Source: Gemmatimonadota bacterium (GTDB lineage: Bacteria; Gemmatimonadota; Gemmatimonadetes; Longimicrobiales; Gaopeijiaceae). Taken from it: 64,000 nt of DNA. The notes below the pieces were generated by a model, which worked only from the letters and a program-made list of their open reading frames with translations, did no database searches and was not told where the DNA came from. A program made the translations under genes and the position numbers. Positions 15,911-24,878 of this stretch are shown in pieces (position 1 is the stretch's first letter; each line of letters opens with the position of its first letter). The stretch spans positions 1 through 64,000 of the forward strand of contig JAPPNN010000072.1 in assembly GCA_028873815.1 (NCBI GenBank), in the 5' to 3' direction.

Positions 15911-16900
15911 GTGGCCGCGCTGGCCATGGCCTGTGCCTGCGGAGACTCGGCAACCGACCTGCCGCCGGACGGACCCGATCTGATCGTTTCGGTCCCCGAC
16001 GTTCCAGCCAGCGTGGCCTACGGCCGCACGTTCTCCATGGACGTCACGGTGCTGAACCGGGGAACGAGGACGGCGGGCCGGACGCAGGTGTTCTTCCTGC
16101 ACTCCGCCGATCAGACCATCACCACTGCGGATGCCGTCGTAGGCTCCGAGTTCACCGATACGCTCGCAGTTGATTGGGAACTCAGCGTGCGGATCCGCGT
16201 GGAGCCTCCGCGCGGCGAACTCGGCACGCTGTACTACGGGGCCTGTGTCGATCCGCTGCCCGACGAGATCGATACCGAAAACAACTGCTCCGTTGCGGCG
16301 GGAGTCGAGATCTTCCTGCCGCCCCCGCTTGGCGCCGTGGTCGACAGAACCCACGCGTCGCTGACCAGCAGGATCGTCAGCGGGGGAGGCCAGACGAGCT
16401 ACCAGGTCTACCGCAGACGCTCCGAAGCAGGGGATTTCAGTCGTGTAGGGGACGTTTCGGCGTCGGGCGAGGAGACGAGCTACACCGATACGGGGCTGGA
16501 GCCCAACACGGTGTACTACTACAAGGCGGTCGCCTGCAATGGTGCGATCTGCTCGGATGAGTCGAACGAGTGGGGTGGCCTTACCGAAGTCGTCGGGCCG
16601 GTCGACATCCCCGCGGCACCCGAAATACGGGGGGAGAAGGTCAACATCTCCTTCGGTACCGACAAGGCGCGTGTCCATTGGGACGCCGTGCCCTGGGCAA
16701 CGTACTACAGGGTGTACCAGGACAACGACCTGGATGCCGAGGTGTCCGCTCCCGCCCTGAGCTACTACGACAACCATCCGAACACGTCTCTGGGGGCGTA
16801 TCAGACCACCACGTACAAGGTACGGGCGTGCAACAAGGCCGGGTGCTCAGGGGACTCGGAGACTGTCGTCATCACCATTCCGCCACCGGGGAATAAATAG
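15911..16900 (+). CDS. CARDB/fibronectin-III lipoprotein, 5' end possibly frameshifted
   Basis: The open frame gives up to 329 residues. The start region encodes a lipoprotein signal (LAMAC or MACAC followed by GDS), then a CARDB-like beta domain (to about residue 130), then two FN3 domains with YQVYRRRS and TVYYYKAVACN motifs. An excellent ribosome binding site (AGGAGG, 15853-15858) stands before an ATG at 15865, but that ATG is in another frame. The two frames would join into one good signal peptide if a run of six C bases (15879-15884) were one base shorter. Either the GTG at 15911 is used, or there is a frameshift in the strain or the assembly. The protein is probably surface-exposed; its binding partner is unknown. 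Confidence 0.7.
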   Translation: MAALAMACACGDSATDLPPDGPDLIVSVPDVPASVAYGRTFSMDVTVLNRGTRTAGRTQVFFLHSADQTITTADAVVGSEFTDTLAVDWELSVRIRVEPPRGELGTLYYGACVDPLPDEIDTENNCSVAAGVEIFLPPPLGAVVDRTHASLTSRIVSGGGQTSYQVYRRRSEAGDFSRVGDVSASGEETSYTDTGLEPNTVYYYKAVACNGAICSDESNEWGGLTEVVGPVDIPAAPEIRGEKVNISFGTDKARVHWDAVPWATYYRVYQDNDLDAEVSAPALSYYDNHPNTSLGAYQTTTYKVRACNKAGCSGDSETVVITIPPPGNK

Positions 16901-16913
16901 CTACCTTTGTGGC

Positions 16914-19808
16914 ATGAGCAGCACCCATTTCGACGCCCAGAACGCGGCCTACGTCCAGGCGCTCTACGAAGACTTCACCCGGAACCCGGAAGCGGTGCAT
17001 CCGGAGTGGCGGAAGTTCTTCGAGCGCGGTCACAAGGCGCTCCTGGAGGACGGGCTCCTGACGGTGGAGGGCGACTCCAACGGGTCACCGGCAATTGCGG
17101 TCCGGGCCCCGGCGGACGCGCCCACCCGCGTGGAGCGGGCCGCGCCGTCAGCCCCATTGCCCGTGGCGGCGGTCGCCACACCCACCGCTCCCGAACCCGC
17201 GACCCCGGCCAGACCGGACGCGCACCTTCTGTCCCTGGTCGCACGGGCCGCGAATCTCTTGCAGGCGTTTCGCGAACACGGTCACCAGGCAGCGCGCATC
17301 GACCCGCTCGGGAGCGAACCGCCTGGCCATCCGCAACTCGATCCGGCCTACTTCGGCACCACCATGGAAGAGTTGGCCGAAATCCCCACTTCAGTGCTCC
17401 TCCACGACGGCGACGAAACGCCCCTCGCTTCTACCCTGGACCGTCTCAAGGCCACCTACAGCGGTGCTCTCGGCTACGAGTTCGAGCACCTCGAGGATCC
17501 GGGCAAGGTGGCCTGGCTGTGGGAGCAGGTGGAACGTGGAACGCACTTCGCCCGCTACACGGACGAGGATCGCCTGCGCACGCTGGACCGGCTCACCCAG
17601 GTGGAGGGGCTGGAGCAGTTCCTGCACCGCGCCTACCTCGGTCAGAAGCGCTTCTCGATCGAGGGCACCGACATGATCGTGCCCATGCTCGACGAGGCGA
17701 TCGAGATCGCGGCCGCCGATGGAGCGACAGAAGTCGTGGTCGGCATGGCCCACCGGGGCCGTCTCAACGTCCTCACCCACATCCTGGGCGTTTCGTACGA
17801 CGAGATTCTGGGCGAATTCGAGGGGCGGGCCACCCCCGGGAGCGCGCTGTGGGTCCCCGATCCCGGTACCGGCGACGTCAAGTATCATCACGGAGCCACG
17901 GCCGACTACACACTCCGCTCCGGCGACTCGATCCGGATCACCCTGGCGCCCAATCCCAGTCATCTCGAATACGTCAATCCGGTCATTCTGGGAATGGCGC
18001 GCACGCAGCAGCACCCCGACGACAACGGCGGCACCGACCGTGACACGTCCCGAGTCGTTCCGGTGCTCATCCACGGAGACGCAGCCTTCGCCGCCGAGGG
18101 CGTCGTGGCAGAGACCCTGAATCTGGCGCGGCTGCGCGGCTACGAAGTGGGCGGCAGCATCCACATCATCGCCAACAACCAGGTCGGCTTCACCACCAAC
18201 CCCAGCGACGGCCGCTCCACCCGCTACGCGAGCGATCTGGCCAAGGGCTACGACATCCCGGTCATTCACGCAAACGGTGACGCGCCCGAAGAGTGTCTCG
18301 CCGCTGTCCGTCTGGCCATGGCGTACCGCAAGAGATTCCACGACGACGCCCTGATCGACCTCGTGGGGTACCGCCGCCACGGCCACAACGAAGCCGACGA
18401 ACCGGGCTACACTCAGCCGACGCTGTACACCACGATCTCCGACCACGCCACTCCGCGCGAGCGCTGGGCGCAGTCCCTGATGGACAGGGGACTCGTGACC
18501 GGCGACGAGGTCGCCCAGGGGGCAAGGGCGCTGTCCGACGAGCTCCGCCAGGCCCAGGACCTGCGGCGGGAGACCCCGGACGAAGAGGTCATGCTTCCCT
18601 GGACGCATCCGGACTTCGAGGCGGTGATGCAGGACTTCGATCCCTACACGCCGGTGCCGTTCGAGAAGCTTGAAAAGATCAACGAAGCGCTCCTGACCGT
18701 TCCCGAGCGGTTCACCGTCCATCCGAAGCTCAAACGGCAACTTGATCGGCGCGGGAAGGGGTTCGGTCCCGACTTCGCGCTCGACTGGGCGCATGCGGAG
18801 GCGCTTGCCATCGGTTCGCTCCTGCAGGACGGCATCCCGGTGCGGCTCTCGGGTCAGGACTGCGAGCGCGGCACGTTCAGCCATCGGCATCTCGTCCTCA
18901 ATGACGCTGTAACCGGTGCGAGGCACATGCCGCTGGCCCAGGTGGCCGATACCCGGCTCGAGGTCTACAACTCGCCGCTCACCGAGGCGGCAGTGATCGG
19001 CTTCGAGTACGGCGTCGCCGTCGCCGCCGACCGTGACCTGGTGCTGTGGGAGGCCCAGTTCGGCGACTTCGTCAACGTGGCGCAGGTCATGATCGACCAG
19101 TTCCTCTCGGCGGGATGGTCCAAGTGGGGACAGCGTTCCCGCCTCACGCTGCTGCTGCCGCACGGCTACGAAGGCCAGGGGCCCGAGCACTCGAGCGCCC
19201 GGCTGGAGCGATTCCTCCAGCTCTGTGCCGAGGACAACATGCGCGTGGTCTACCCGACCACGCCCACCCAGTACTTCCACCTGATCCGCGTTCAGGCCTT
19301 CAGCGAACCGGAGCGGCCGCTCATCGTGATGTCGCCCAAGAGCCTTCTGCGCCACCCGATGGCGACCTCACCGGTCAGTGAGCTGGTGGAGGGCGGCTTC
19401 GAACGCGTGATCGACGACCCGGCGCTCCAGGACTGGGAGGACGCCGAGCGCGTTCGCCGCCTCATCCTGTGCAGTGGCAAGGTGTACTACGACCTGGCGG
19501 GGTCCGGTGCGCGCGCCGCCGCCGACACCACCGCCATTGCGCGGGTCGAAGCGCTCTACCCGTTCCCCGACGACGAAATCCGCGCCCTGGACGCACGCTA
19601 CCCCAACATCGAGAAGGTGGTCTGGGTCCAGGAAGAGCCCAGGAATATGGGTGCCTTGACCTACATGCTGCCCCGTCTGGCCGACGCGATGCCCGGTTCG
19701 GTCGAGATCGGGCACGTGTCCCGGCCCGAGCGCGCCAGTCCGGCGGAGGGAGACGCCGGCGAGCACCGGGCCGAACAGAAGCGCATCGTCGAGAGAGCGC
19801 TGGCCTGA
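16914..19808 (+). CDS. sucA: 2-oxoglutarate dehydrogenase E1 component
   Basis: The 964-residue protein is full length for the thiamine-diphosphate E1 subunit that decarboxylates 2-oxoglutarate in the TCA cycle. It begins with the subunit-binding motif AYVQALYEDFTRNP. It then shows GMAHRGRLN near residue 277, the TPP/Mg site HGDAAFAAEG (about 388) with NNQVGFTTNP (about 421), and RRHGHNEADEP (about 486). The C-terminal transketolase-like domain follows with GYEGQGPEHSSARLERFLQ. Neither E2 nor E3 is next to it, so they lie elsewhere. It starts 13 bases after the CARDB lipoprotein gene, without a clear ribosome binding site. Confidence 0.96.
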   Translation: MSSTHFDAQNAAYVQALYEDFTRNPEAVHPEWRKFFERGHKALLEDGLLTVEGDSNGSPAIAVRAPADAPTRVERAAPSAPLPVAAVATPTAPEPATPARPDAHLLSLVARAANLLQAFREHGHQAARIDPLGSEPPGHPQLDPAYFGTTMEELAEIPTSVLLHDGDETPLASTLDRLKATYSGALGYEFEHLEDPGKVAWLWEQVERGTHFARYTDEDRLRTLDRLTQVEGLEQFLHRAYLGQKRFSIEGTDMIVPMLDEAIEIAAADGATEVVVGMAHRGRLNVLTHILGVSYDEILGEFEGRATPGSALWVPDPGTGDVKYHHGATADYTLRSGDSIRITLAPNPSHLEYVNPVILGMARTQQHPDDNGGTDRDTSRVVPVLIHGDAAFAAEGVVAETLNLARLRGYEVGGSIHIIANNQVGFTTNPSDGRSTRYASDLAKGYDIPVIHANGDAPEECLAAVRLAMAYRKRFHDDALIDLVGYRRHGHNEADEPGYTQPTLYTTISDHATPRERWAQSLMDRGLVTGDEVAQGARALSDELRQAQDLRRETPDEEVMLPWTHPDFEAVMQDFDPYTPVPFEKLEKINEALLTVPERFTVHPKLKRQLDRRGKGFGPDFALDWAHAEALAIGSLLQDGIPVRLSGQDCERGTFSHRHLVLNDAVTGARHMPLAQVADTRLEVYNSPLTEAAVIGFEYGVAVAADRDLVLWEAQFGDFVNVAQVMIDQFLSAGWSKWGQRSRLTLLLPHGYEGQGPEHSSARLERFLQLCAEDNMRVVYPTTPTQYFHLIRVQAFSEPERPLIVMSPKSLLRHPMATSPVSELVEGGFERVIDDPALQDWEDAERVRRLILCSGKVYYDLAGSGARAAADTTAIARVEALYPFPDDEIRALDARYPNIEKVVWVQEEPRNMGALTYMLPRLADAMPGSVEIGHVSRPERASPAEGDAGEHRAEQKRIVERALA

Positions 19809-19820
19809 GATCCCGCGGCG

Positions 19821-21137
19821 TCAGCCTTTTTCGGGCACCGCGATCCCGTATTGCAGCAGCGTCGCCCTCAGTGTGGGGCGGCCGAGGCGCACCCGGCTGT
19901 CATCGAGCAGGAACGAGAAGACGTAGCCGGCGCCGAGCATCAGGATTCCGATCAGGAAGCAGTACATGACGGCCCGGTCAGGGTAGGTGTCCTTCAGGTA
20001 TCCCACGTACATGGGTCCGATGATCCCCGCCGCCGACCACGCAGTGAGCACCGTTCCGTAGATCTTCGACATGTTCCTGGAGCCGAAGACGTCGACGATG
20101 AACGACGGCATCGTCGCGAAACCGCCCCCGAAGCAGAGCAGCACGTAGCAGACGAGGACCGAGAAGATCCAGGGATTGGAATTGGTCATCAGGATGCCGA
20201 ACACCACCATCTGGCTGGAGAGCAGGATCCTGAACACCGCGACGCGGCCAAGGCGGTCGGACAGCAGTCCCCAGAAGATCCGACCCACCCCGTTGCACAG
20301 GGAGCTCACCGCAATAAGCGTGGCTCCGTATTCCGCAAGGGTCGCCGGATCGATCGATGGATCGGCCAGCCCCCAGACCTCCTGTAGCAGTTCGGACTGG
20401 AAGCTGATGACGGAAATGCCCGCAGCGATGTTGAAGAAGAACACGATCCACATGATCCCGAACTGCGTGGTGCGCAGGTACGGAGCCGCAGCCTCCACCT
20501 TCGGTGCCGGCGCCCTCGGAGAGGTCGGCCGCCTTTCGGCTGCGGACTCCGGCGGGTCGCTCAGCACCAGGCTGCTCGGAATCAGGATGCAGGCGAACAC
20601 GATTCCCAGCCACAGGAAGACGACCTGCAGATCCCCCTGTGCCTGGACGACCAGCAACGGGGCCAAACCCTTGCTCAGGAGGAACGCGCCGACACCAAAC
20701 CCCATCACCACGATGCCGGTGACCAGCCCCTTCCGGTCGGGGTACCACTTGGCTACCGTCGCCACCGGCGTAACGTATCCCATCCCGATCCCCGCCCCAC
20801 CGACCACGCCGTAGCCGAGGTAGAAGAGCCAGATCGAGTCCAGGGACAAGGCCAGGCTCGCGATCAGATAGCCGGCCGAAAAAAGGCAGCTGCCCATCAC
20901 GGCGAGGAACCGGGGTCCGACCTTCGGCAGTGCCTGCCCCGCAAGCGCCGCCGACACTCCCAGCGTAAAGATGGTGATGCTGAATGCGGCGGCCGTCTGG
21001 CTGAAGGTCCAGCCCACGTCCCGCACGAGCATCGTCTGGAAGAAGCTCCAGGCGTATACGGTCCCCAGGCAGACCTGCAACAGGGTGCAGAAGACGGCGA
21101 TGACGCTCCTGGGCACCCGCGTGGCTGGGCCAGGCAC
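19821..21137 (-). CDS. MFS transporter, oxalate/formate antiporter (OFA) family
   Basis: The carrier has about 438 residues and 12 predicted spans. The first span, with GTVYAWSFF, the MGYVTPVATVAKWYPDRKGL loop and the later GRIFWGLLSDRLGR motif are characteristic of the OxlT/OFA branch, which usually exchanges small carboxylates. The GTG at 21137 is preferred, since GGAGG lies about 11 bases upstream and the start follows the preceding stop by one base. An ATG at 21188 would overlap the HAMP gene by 50 bases and has no ribosome binding site. It is the third gene of a unit with a periplasmic binding protein and a HAMP protein, which hints that substrate sensing and uptake are linked. The substrate is not predictable. 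Confidence 0.85.
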   Translation of the reverse strand: MPGPATRVPRSVIAVFCTLLQVCLGTVYAWSFFQTMLVRDVGWTFSQTAAAFSITIFTLGVSAALAGQALPKVGPRFLAVMGSCLFSAGYLIASLALSLDSIWLFYLGYGVVGGAGIGMGYVTPVATVAKWYPDRKGLVTGIVVMGFGVGAFLLSKGLAPLLVVQAQGDLQVVFLWLGIVFACILIPSSLVLSDPPESAAERRPTSPRAPAPKVEAAAPYLRTTQFGIMWIVFFFNIAAGISVISFQSELLQEVWGLADPSIDPATLAEYGATLIAVSSLCNGVGRIFWGLLSDRLGRVAVFRILLSSQMVVFGILMTNSNPWIFSVLVCYVLLCFGGGFATMPSFIVDVFGSRNMSKIYGTVLTAWSAAGIIGPMYVGYLKDTYPDRAVMYCFLIGILMLGAGYVFSFLLDDSRVRLGRPTLRATLLQYGIAVPEKG

Positions 21138-21138
21138 G

Positions 21139-21915
21139 CTAGTCGCCGCCTCCGGCCGTCGTCCCCTCGTCCCTCGCAAGACCTGCATCGTCGGCGACGT
21201 ACCGCATCAGGCGGGCCATGTCACCGATCTCGTCGTCCCGGCCCAGAACATCGCCGTGCGTGCTCCTGGCACCCCCCCTCTCACGGGCCAGCGCCACCAC
21301 GTACTCCAGCAGTTCCGTCAATGGCCTGGACGCGAGGTTGACCAGCCAGATCGACGCAAGAACCCCGGTGACGAGGATGATGCAGAGGAGGTACACCTGC
21401 TGGCCCACCGCGCGCTGGATCTTGAGCCCCAGACGTTCCAGGTCCATGCCCACGTGAACCGTCCCGGCCACGCCCGAGAGAATCGGACTCCCCACCTCGA
21501 CGAAATCGCCCAACCCCGGCAGGCTGCGCTCGACAGGCTCGGTGGCCGACGGGTCGCTGGCCAGAATCTCCTCGGGAATGCCCGGAATGAAGGTGTGGGC
21601 CAGGAACTCCCCGGTGTCGCTGGTGATGTAGATGTAGCGGATGCTCTCGATCTGGACGAACTGGTCGATCAGCGACTGGAGCGTTGCGAGGTTGCGATTG
21701 AGCAGTATGTCCACGCTGGAGTCCGCGATGTTCTTCGCGATGCTCTCGCTGTTGCTCACGTATTCGTCCCGCAGCTCGCGGGAGACCGACGAGATCGACA
21801 GGATCGAGATCGCAAGCACTACGATCCCGAAGAGGGCAAAGAAGCCGAACCGCGTCTTCCGGAAGAGCTTTCGAACCCTGTGGACTTCTTCACCCTTCTG
21901 GATCATGGCTGTCAT
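21139..21915 (-). CDS. HAMP-domain membrane protein without output domain
   Basis: This 258-residue protein has a basic N-terminus, one span (about residues 22-43), a periplasmic sensory-type domain of about 130 residues, a second span (about 177-199) and a C-terminal HAMP domain with RPLTELLEYVV and DEIGDMARLM. It ends shortly after the HAMP, so there is no histidine kinase, methyl-accepting or cyclase module. The start overlaps the stop of the binding-protein gene (ATGA). It could pass a ligand signal from the binding protein to another protein, or regulate the downstream MFS carrier directly; both ideas are inference. Confidence 0.8.
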   Translation of the reverse strand: MTAMIQKGEEVHRVRKLFRKTRFGFFALFGIVVLAISILSISSVSRELRDEYVSNSESIAKNIADSSVDILLNRNLATLQSLIDQFVQIESIRYIYITSDTGEFLAHTFIPGIPEEILASDPSATEPVERSLPGLGDFVEVGSPILSGVAGTVHVGMDLERLGLKIQRAVGQQVYLLCIILVTGVLASIWLVNLASRPLTELLEYVVALARERGGARSTHGDVLGRDDEIGDMARLMRYVADDAGLARDEGTTAGGGD

Positions 21916-23219
21916 GAGACGGGGAACCTGCCCTCCCAGTCCTCGAGCGGAACGAAGCGCTCGCCCTCCGGGACCGTGTAGTAGATCATTTGCAGCCCCT
22001 GGCGGCGGTTGGGGCCGAAGCGCACCCGCTCACCGACCCCGAGGTCGTAATCTCGCACGGCGAAGACGGCCTCCTCGATTCCGGACCGTTGCGGGTTGTC
22101 GCCCATGCGCCGAATGATCTCGGTGATCAGCTTCGCGTTCACGAATCCCTCCAGGCTCACGAAGCTCTGCGGGAACGTGGTATACGGCTCGCCCGGCGTG
22201 ATCCGGTCCACGTTCGCCGGTGGTGGCGGATCGTAGCGGGCCATCAGTTCGTGGTACTCGCGGACGGCCGGGAGCGAGGTGTCTTCGTAGCTCGGAACCA
22301 CCTGCGAGTTGACGAGGAAGCGCGTGTGCGCGTCGGCATCCGCGCGCCCCTCGCGCATCAACGCAAGAAGATTCTCGCTGCCCACGAAGGACACGTTGGC
22401 TACCGGAATGTGGAGTCCCAGATCCTCGGCGTCGCGGGCAAAGGCCGCGCAGGCCTGGTAGGCGCCGATGCAGATCACGGCGTCCGGAGACCGCGCCTGC
22501 AGGATCTCCACCTGTCCCCGCATGCTCGCCCCGAACTGCGTGCCGCGCATGTAGGTCGCCTCGCCGGCCATGGTCTCGCCGTGCCGGGCCAGCGCCTCCC
22601 GCACCCCGGCCCACCCGCTGCGCCCGTATGCGTCGTTCTGGTAGAAGACGGCGACCCGGCGCCGGCCGATGCTCAGGAAGTTGTCGACCAGACCGGCCGT
22701 CTCCTGGCGGTAGGAGGCACGCAGGTTGAACGCGAACTCGCCATACGGGGGCTCGCGCTGGGGTTCGGCCCCGGTGAAGGGGAAGAAGAGGTAGACCTGC
22801 TGGTCGCGGAACTTCTTCAGCACGGGGAGCGCCCGTGTGACCGTCGGCGTGCCCACGTAGTTGAAGAGCAGGAAGACGGATTCGTCCTGGATGAGCTCAA
22901 TCGTGTTTGCGACGCACGGATCGGGCTGGTATCCGTCGTCGAGGAGCTTCATCACGATCCGCCGGCCGTTGACTCCGCCGTTCTCGTTGACGTGGTTGAA
23001 GTACGCCATGGAGCCACGGTAGAGCTCCGTGCCGAGCCCGCGGGAGGGGCCGGAAAACGCGGCGGACACACCCAGCACGATCTCGTCGTCCTGACGGGTC
23101 GCGCCCGCACGGTCACGCGGCCCCGGATGCGAATGGACGCCAGCCGCCCCGAGCCCTCCGGCCCACGGAGCCGCCACCAGCGCCCCGAGCCCCGAGCGTA
23201 CAAGTGACCTGCGGGTCAT
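21912..23219 (-). CDS. Periplasmic substrate-binding protein, type-1 (LivJ/urea-type) family
   Basis: The 435-residue protein starts with a twin-arginine-like signal (MTRRSLVRSGLGALVAAP); the ATG at 23219 is chosen over an ORF start at 23312 for this reason. The mature part has the Peripla_BP_6 fold, with VLGVSAAFSGPSRGLG, NENGGVNGRRI and RVAVFYQNDAYGRSG. Such proteins bind amino acids, amides or urea in the periplasm. No ABC permease or ATPase is nearby; instead a HAMP membrane protein and an MFS carrier follow in the same unit. This suggests a sensing role or a non-ABC transport partnership. Confidence 0.86.
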   Translation of the reverse strand: MTRRSLVRSGLGALVAAPWAGGLGAAGVHSHPGPRDRAGATRQDDEIVLGVSAAFSGPSRGLGTELYRGSMAYFNHVNENGGVNGRRIVMKLLDDGYQPDPCVANTIELIQDESVFLLFNYVGTPTVTRALPVLKKFRDQQVYLFFPFTGAEPQREPPYGEFAFNLRASYRQETAGLVDNFLSIGRRRVAVFYQNDAYGRSGWAGVREALARHGETMAGEATYMRGTQFGASMRGQVEILQARSPDAVICIGAYQACAAFARDAEDLGLHIPVANVSFVGSENLLALMREGRADADAHTRFLVNSQVVPSYEDTSLPAVREYHELMARYDPPPPANVDRITPGEPYTTFPQSFVSLEGFVNAKLITEIIRRMGDNPQRSGIEEAVFAVRDYDLGVGERVRFGPNRRQGLQMIYYTVPEGERFVPLEDWEGRFPVS

Positions 23220-23411
23220 TGTGCCCGGCTGTTTCTGTCGCACCTCCCCCTCTCCGCCGCCGCCAATGCGAGTCTTCAACTCAGAATCCTCTTTCCCCGA
23301 GAACAGGCTCATCTCGCAAATGGTTGCAGGCGCAACAAGACACCAGCGCCACAGGAACGTAAGCCATGAACCGCGCCCCGATCAACGAGTCCAGCCTTTA
23401 TCGCCATCAAA

Positions 23412-23430
23412 CCGGACCGGCTATGTCCGG
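23412..23430 (-). terminator. Candidate stem-loop after the M28 peptidase gene
   Basis: CCGGAC and GTCCGG pair around a seven-base loop, three bases after the stop of the M28 gene, followed in the direction of transcription by TTTGATGG. The stem is short and the T-run weak, so this is a possible rather than certain terminator. Confidence 0.35.
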
Positions 23431-23433
23431 CTC

Positions 23434-24822
23434 CTACCGCCGCGGAATCTGGCCCGTCGGGAAGGAGATGACGCTTTCGTTGCCGTCCCGCCCGACAGCC
23501 GCAACCCCGAACAGGTAGTTGTCGATCACGAGCCCCTCGAGCGTGTGGCTGGTGATGTCGCCGACCCAGCGGGAATGCTGCCACTGGGGAGCCGTGGTGT
23601 CGCGCCAGTACACCTTGTAGCCCGCCAGCCGGGGATCGTCGACGGCGTCCCACTGCAGGGTGGTGGAAGGCCGGACCGCGCCACCGATCCTCACCTCGCC
23701 GGGAGAAGGAGGGGCCCACGCCAGACGCGCCAGAACCGCCGCGTTGACCGCAGTCATGCGGGCGGCGTAGTCGAAGTCGACGCCCTCGATCACGTCGCCG
23801 TACTCGATGCCGTTCTCGGTGCGGATGTTCTGGTGCTGCCTCGTGTAGTTCTCGTGCGTTTCCATGATCCGCACAGCCGCGAATCCCTGGTCGTTGAAGG
23901 GGCGGTGGTGGCCGCCGCGCCCGAACCGGTCGAGGCGGTAGATCATGATCGGGTCCAGGTTGGCGATGTAGGCGTCCGCCGTGGCGGCAACGTAACGCGC
24001 CAGTTGCCGGGAGGGTCCGTCCACCTCTCCGCCGAAGACCCGGTAGCGCCGCCGCTCCGCTTCCGTGTCGGTCACCGGGGTGGGCTCGGAAAAGACCCGG
24101 AAGGTGTTGTTCTCGATCACGCCATCGACGCCTTCGATGTTGCCGATCATGTCGTTGTTGAGGACCCCGACTATGTCCCAGCCCTCCTCCCGCGCGACCG
24201 CCGCCATGTGCTGTCCTCCCCATAGGCCCTGCTCCTCGCCGGACAGTCCCGCCAGGATCACCGAGTTGCCGAACTCGTAGTCTGCGAGAAGCCTGGAGGC
24301 TTCGATCGCGCCCGCCATTCCGGATGCGTTGTCGTTGGCCCCGGGAGCGTCCGACACCCCATCCGAGCCGTTCGACGCCCGCGAGTCGATGTCTCCGGAC
24401 ATGATCACGTAGCGGTTCGGGTTCACGGTGCCGCGCTTGATGGCGAGCACGTTCACGACCCAGGTGTCCTGCGGGATGCGGGGACTGTCTTCCGACGTGA
24501 CGAGATTGCGCTGATACACGACCTCGTAGCACCCGCCGCACGCCTCGGAGATGCGCTCGAACTCGGCCTTGATCCAGCGGCGCGCGGCGCCGATCCCCCG
24601 CGTCGCGGATAGCGTGTCGGAGAACGTGTTGCGGGTGCCGAAGCCCGCGAGCGCGCGTATGTCCGCCTCGACGCGTTCGGCGGACGCCGCCTCCACGATG
24701 TCGTAGATGCGCGGGTCGACCTGAGGGGGCACCTGCGCGGTCAAAGCGGCCGGAGCAAGCGTCGCCAGGATCGCCAGCAGGCCGGTCCACACAAAGGAGC
24801 CCAGGCTCGTTCCGAAGTCCAT
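23434..24822 (-). CDS. M28-family zinc peptidase with C-terminal FN3 domain
   Basis: The 462-residue protein has a signal peptide cut near ALTAQ (residue 30), so it is exported. The M28 domain shows GANDNASG (Asp164), SGEEQG (Glu196/197), NNDMIG (Asp224) and a late His in GGHHRPFN (305/306). The first zinc ligand, normally His in HYDS, is Asp (Asp144 in GDIDSRAS); I recall this form from other members, so it may be a natural variant. Residues from about 365 form a fibronectin-III domain. The start at 24822 has GGGAGG nine bases upstream. It probably trims amino acids or small peptides outside the cytoplasm. Confidence 0.88.
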   Translation of the reverse strand: MDFGTSLGSFVWTGLLAILATLAPAALTAQVPPQVDPRIYDIVEAASAERVEADIRALAGFGTRNTFSDTLSATRGIGAARRWIKAEFERISEACGGCYEVVYQRNLVTSEDSPRIPQDTWVVNVLAIKRGTVNPNRYVIMSGDIDSRASNGSDGVSDAPGANDNASGMAGAIEASRLLADYEFGNSVILAGLSGEEQGLWGGQHMAAVAREEGWDIVGVLNNDMIGNIEGVDGVIENNTFRVFSEPTPVTDTEAERRRYRVFGGEVDGPSRQLARYVAATADAYIANLDPIMIYRLDRFGRGGHHRPFNDQGFAAVRIMETHENYTRQHQNIRTENGIEYGDVIEGVDFDYAARMTAVNAAVLARLAWAPPSPGEVRIGGAVRPSTTLQWDAVDDPRLAGYKVYWRDTTAPQWQHSRWVGDITSHTLEGLVIDNYLFGVAAVGRDGNESVISFPTGQIPRR

Positions 24823-24878
24823 TCTGCGAGCCTCCCGGTTTTGGAAGTGGATGAAATGCCGCTTGAACCGGGACGAAC

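Noticed and set aside
17391-19355. A 654-codon frame antisense to the 2-oxoglutarate dehydrogenase gene
   Set aside because: It is a shadow of a certain gene and has no recognisable motif.
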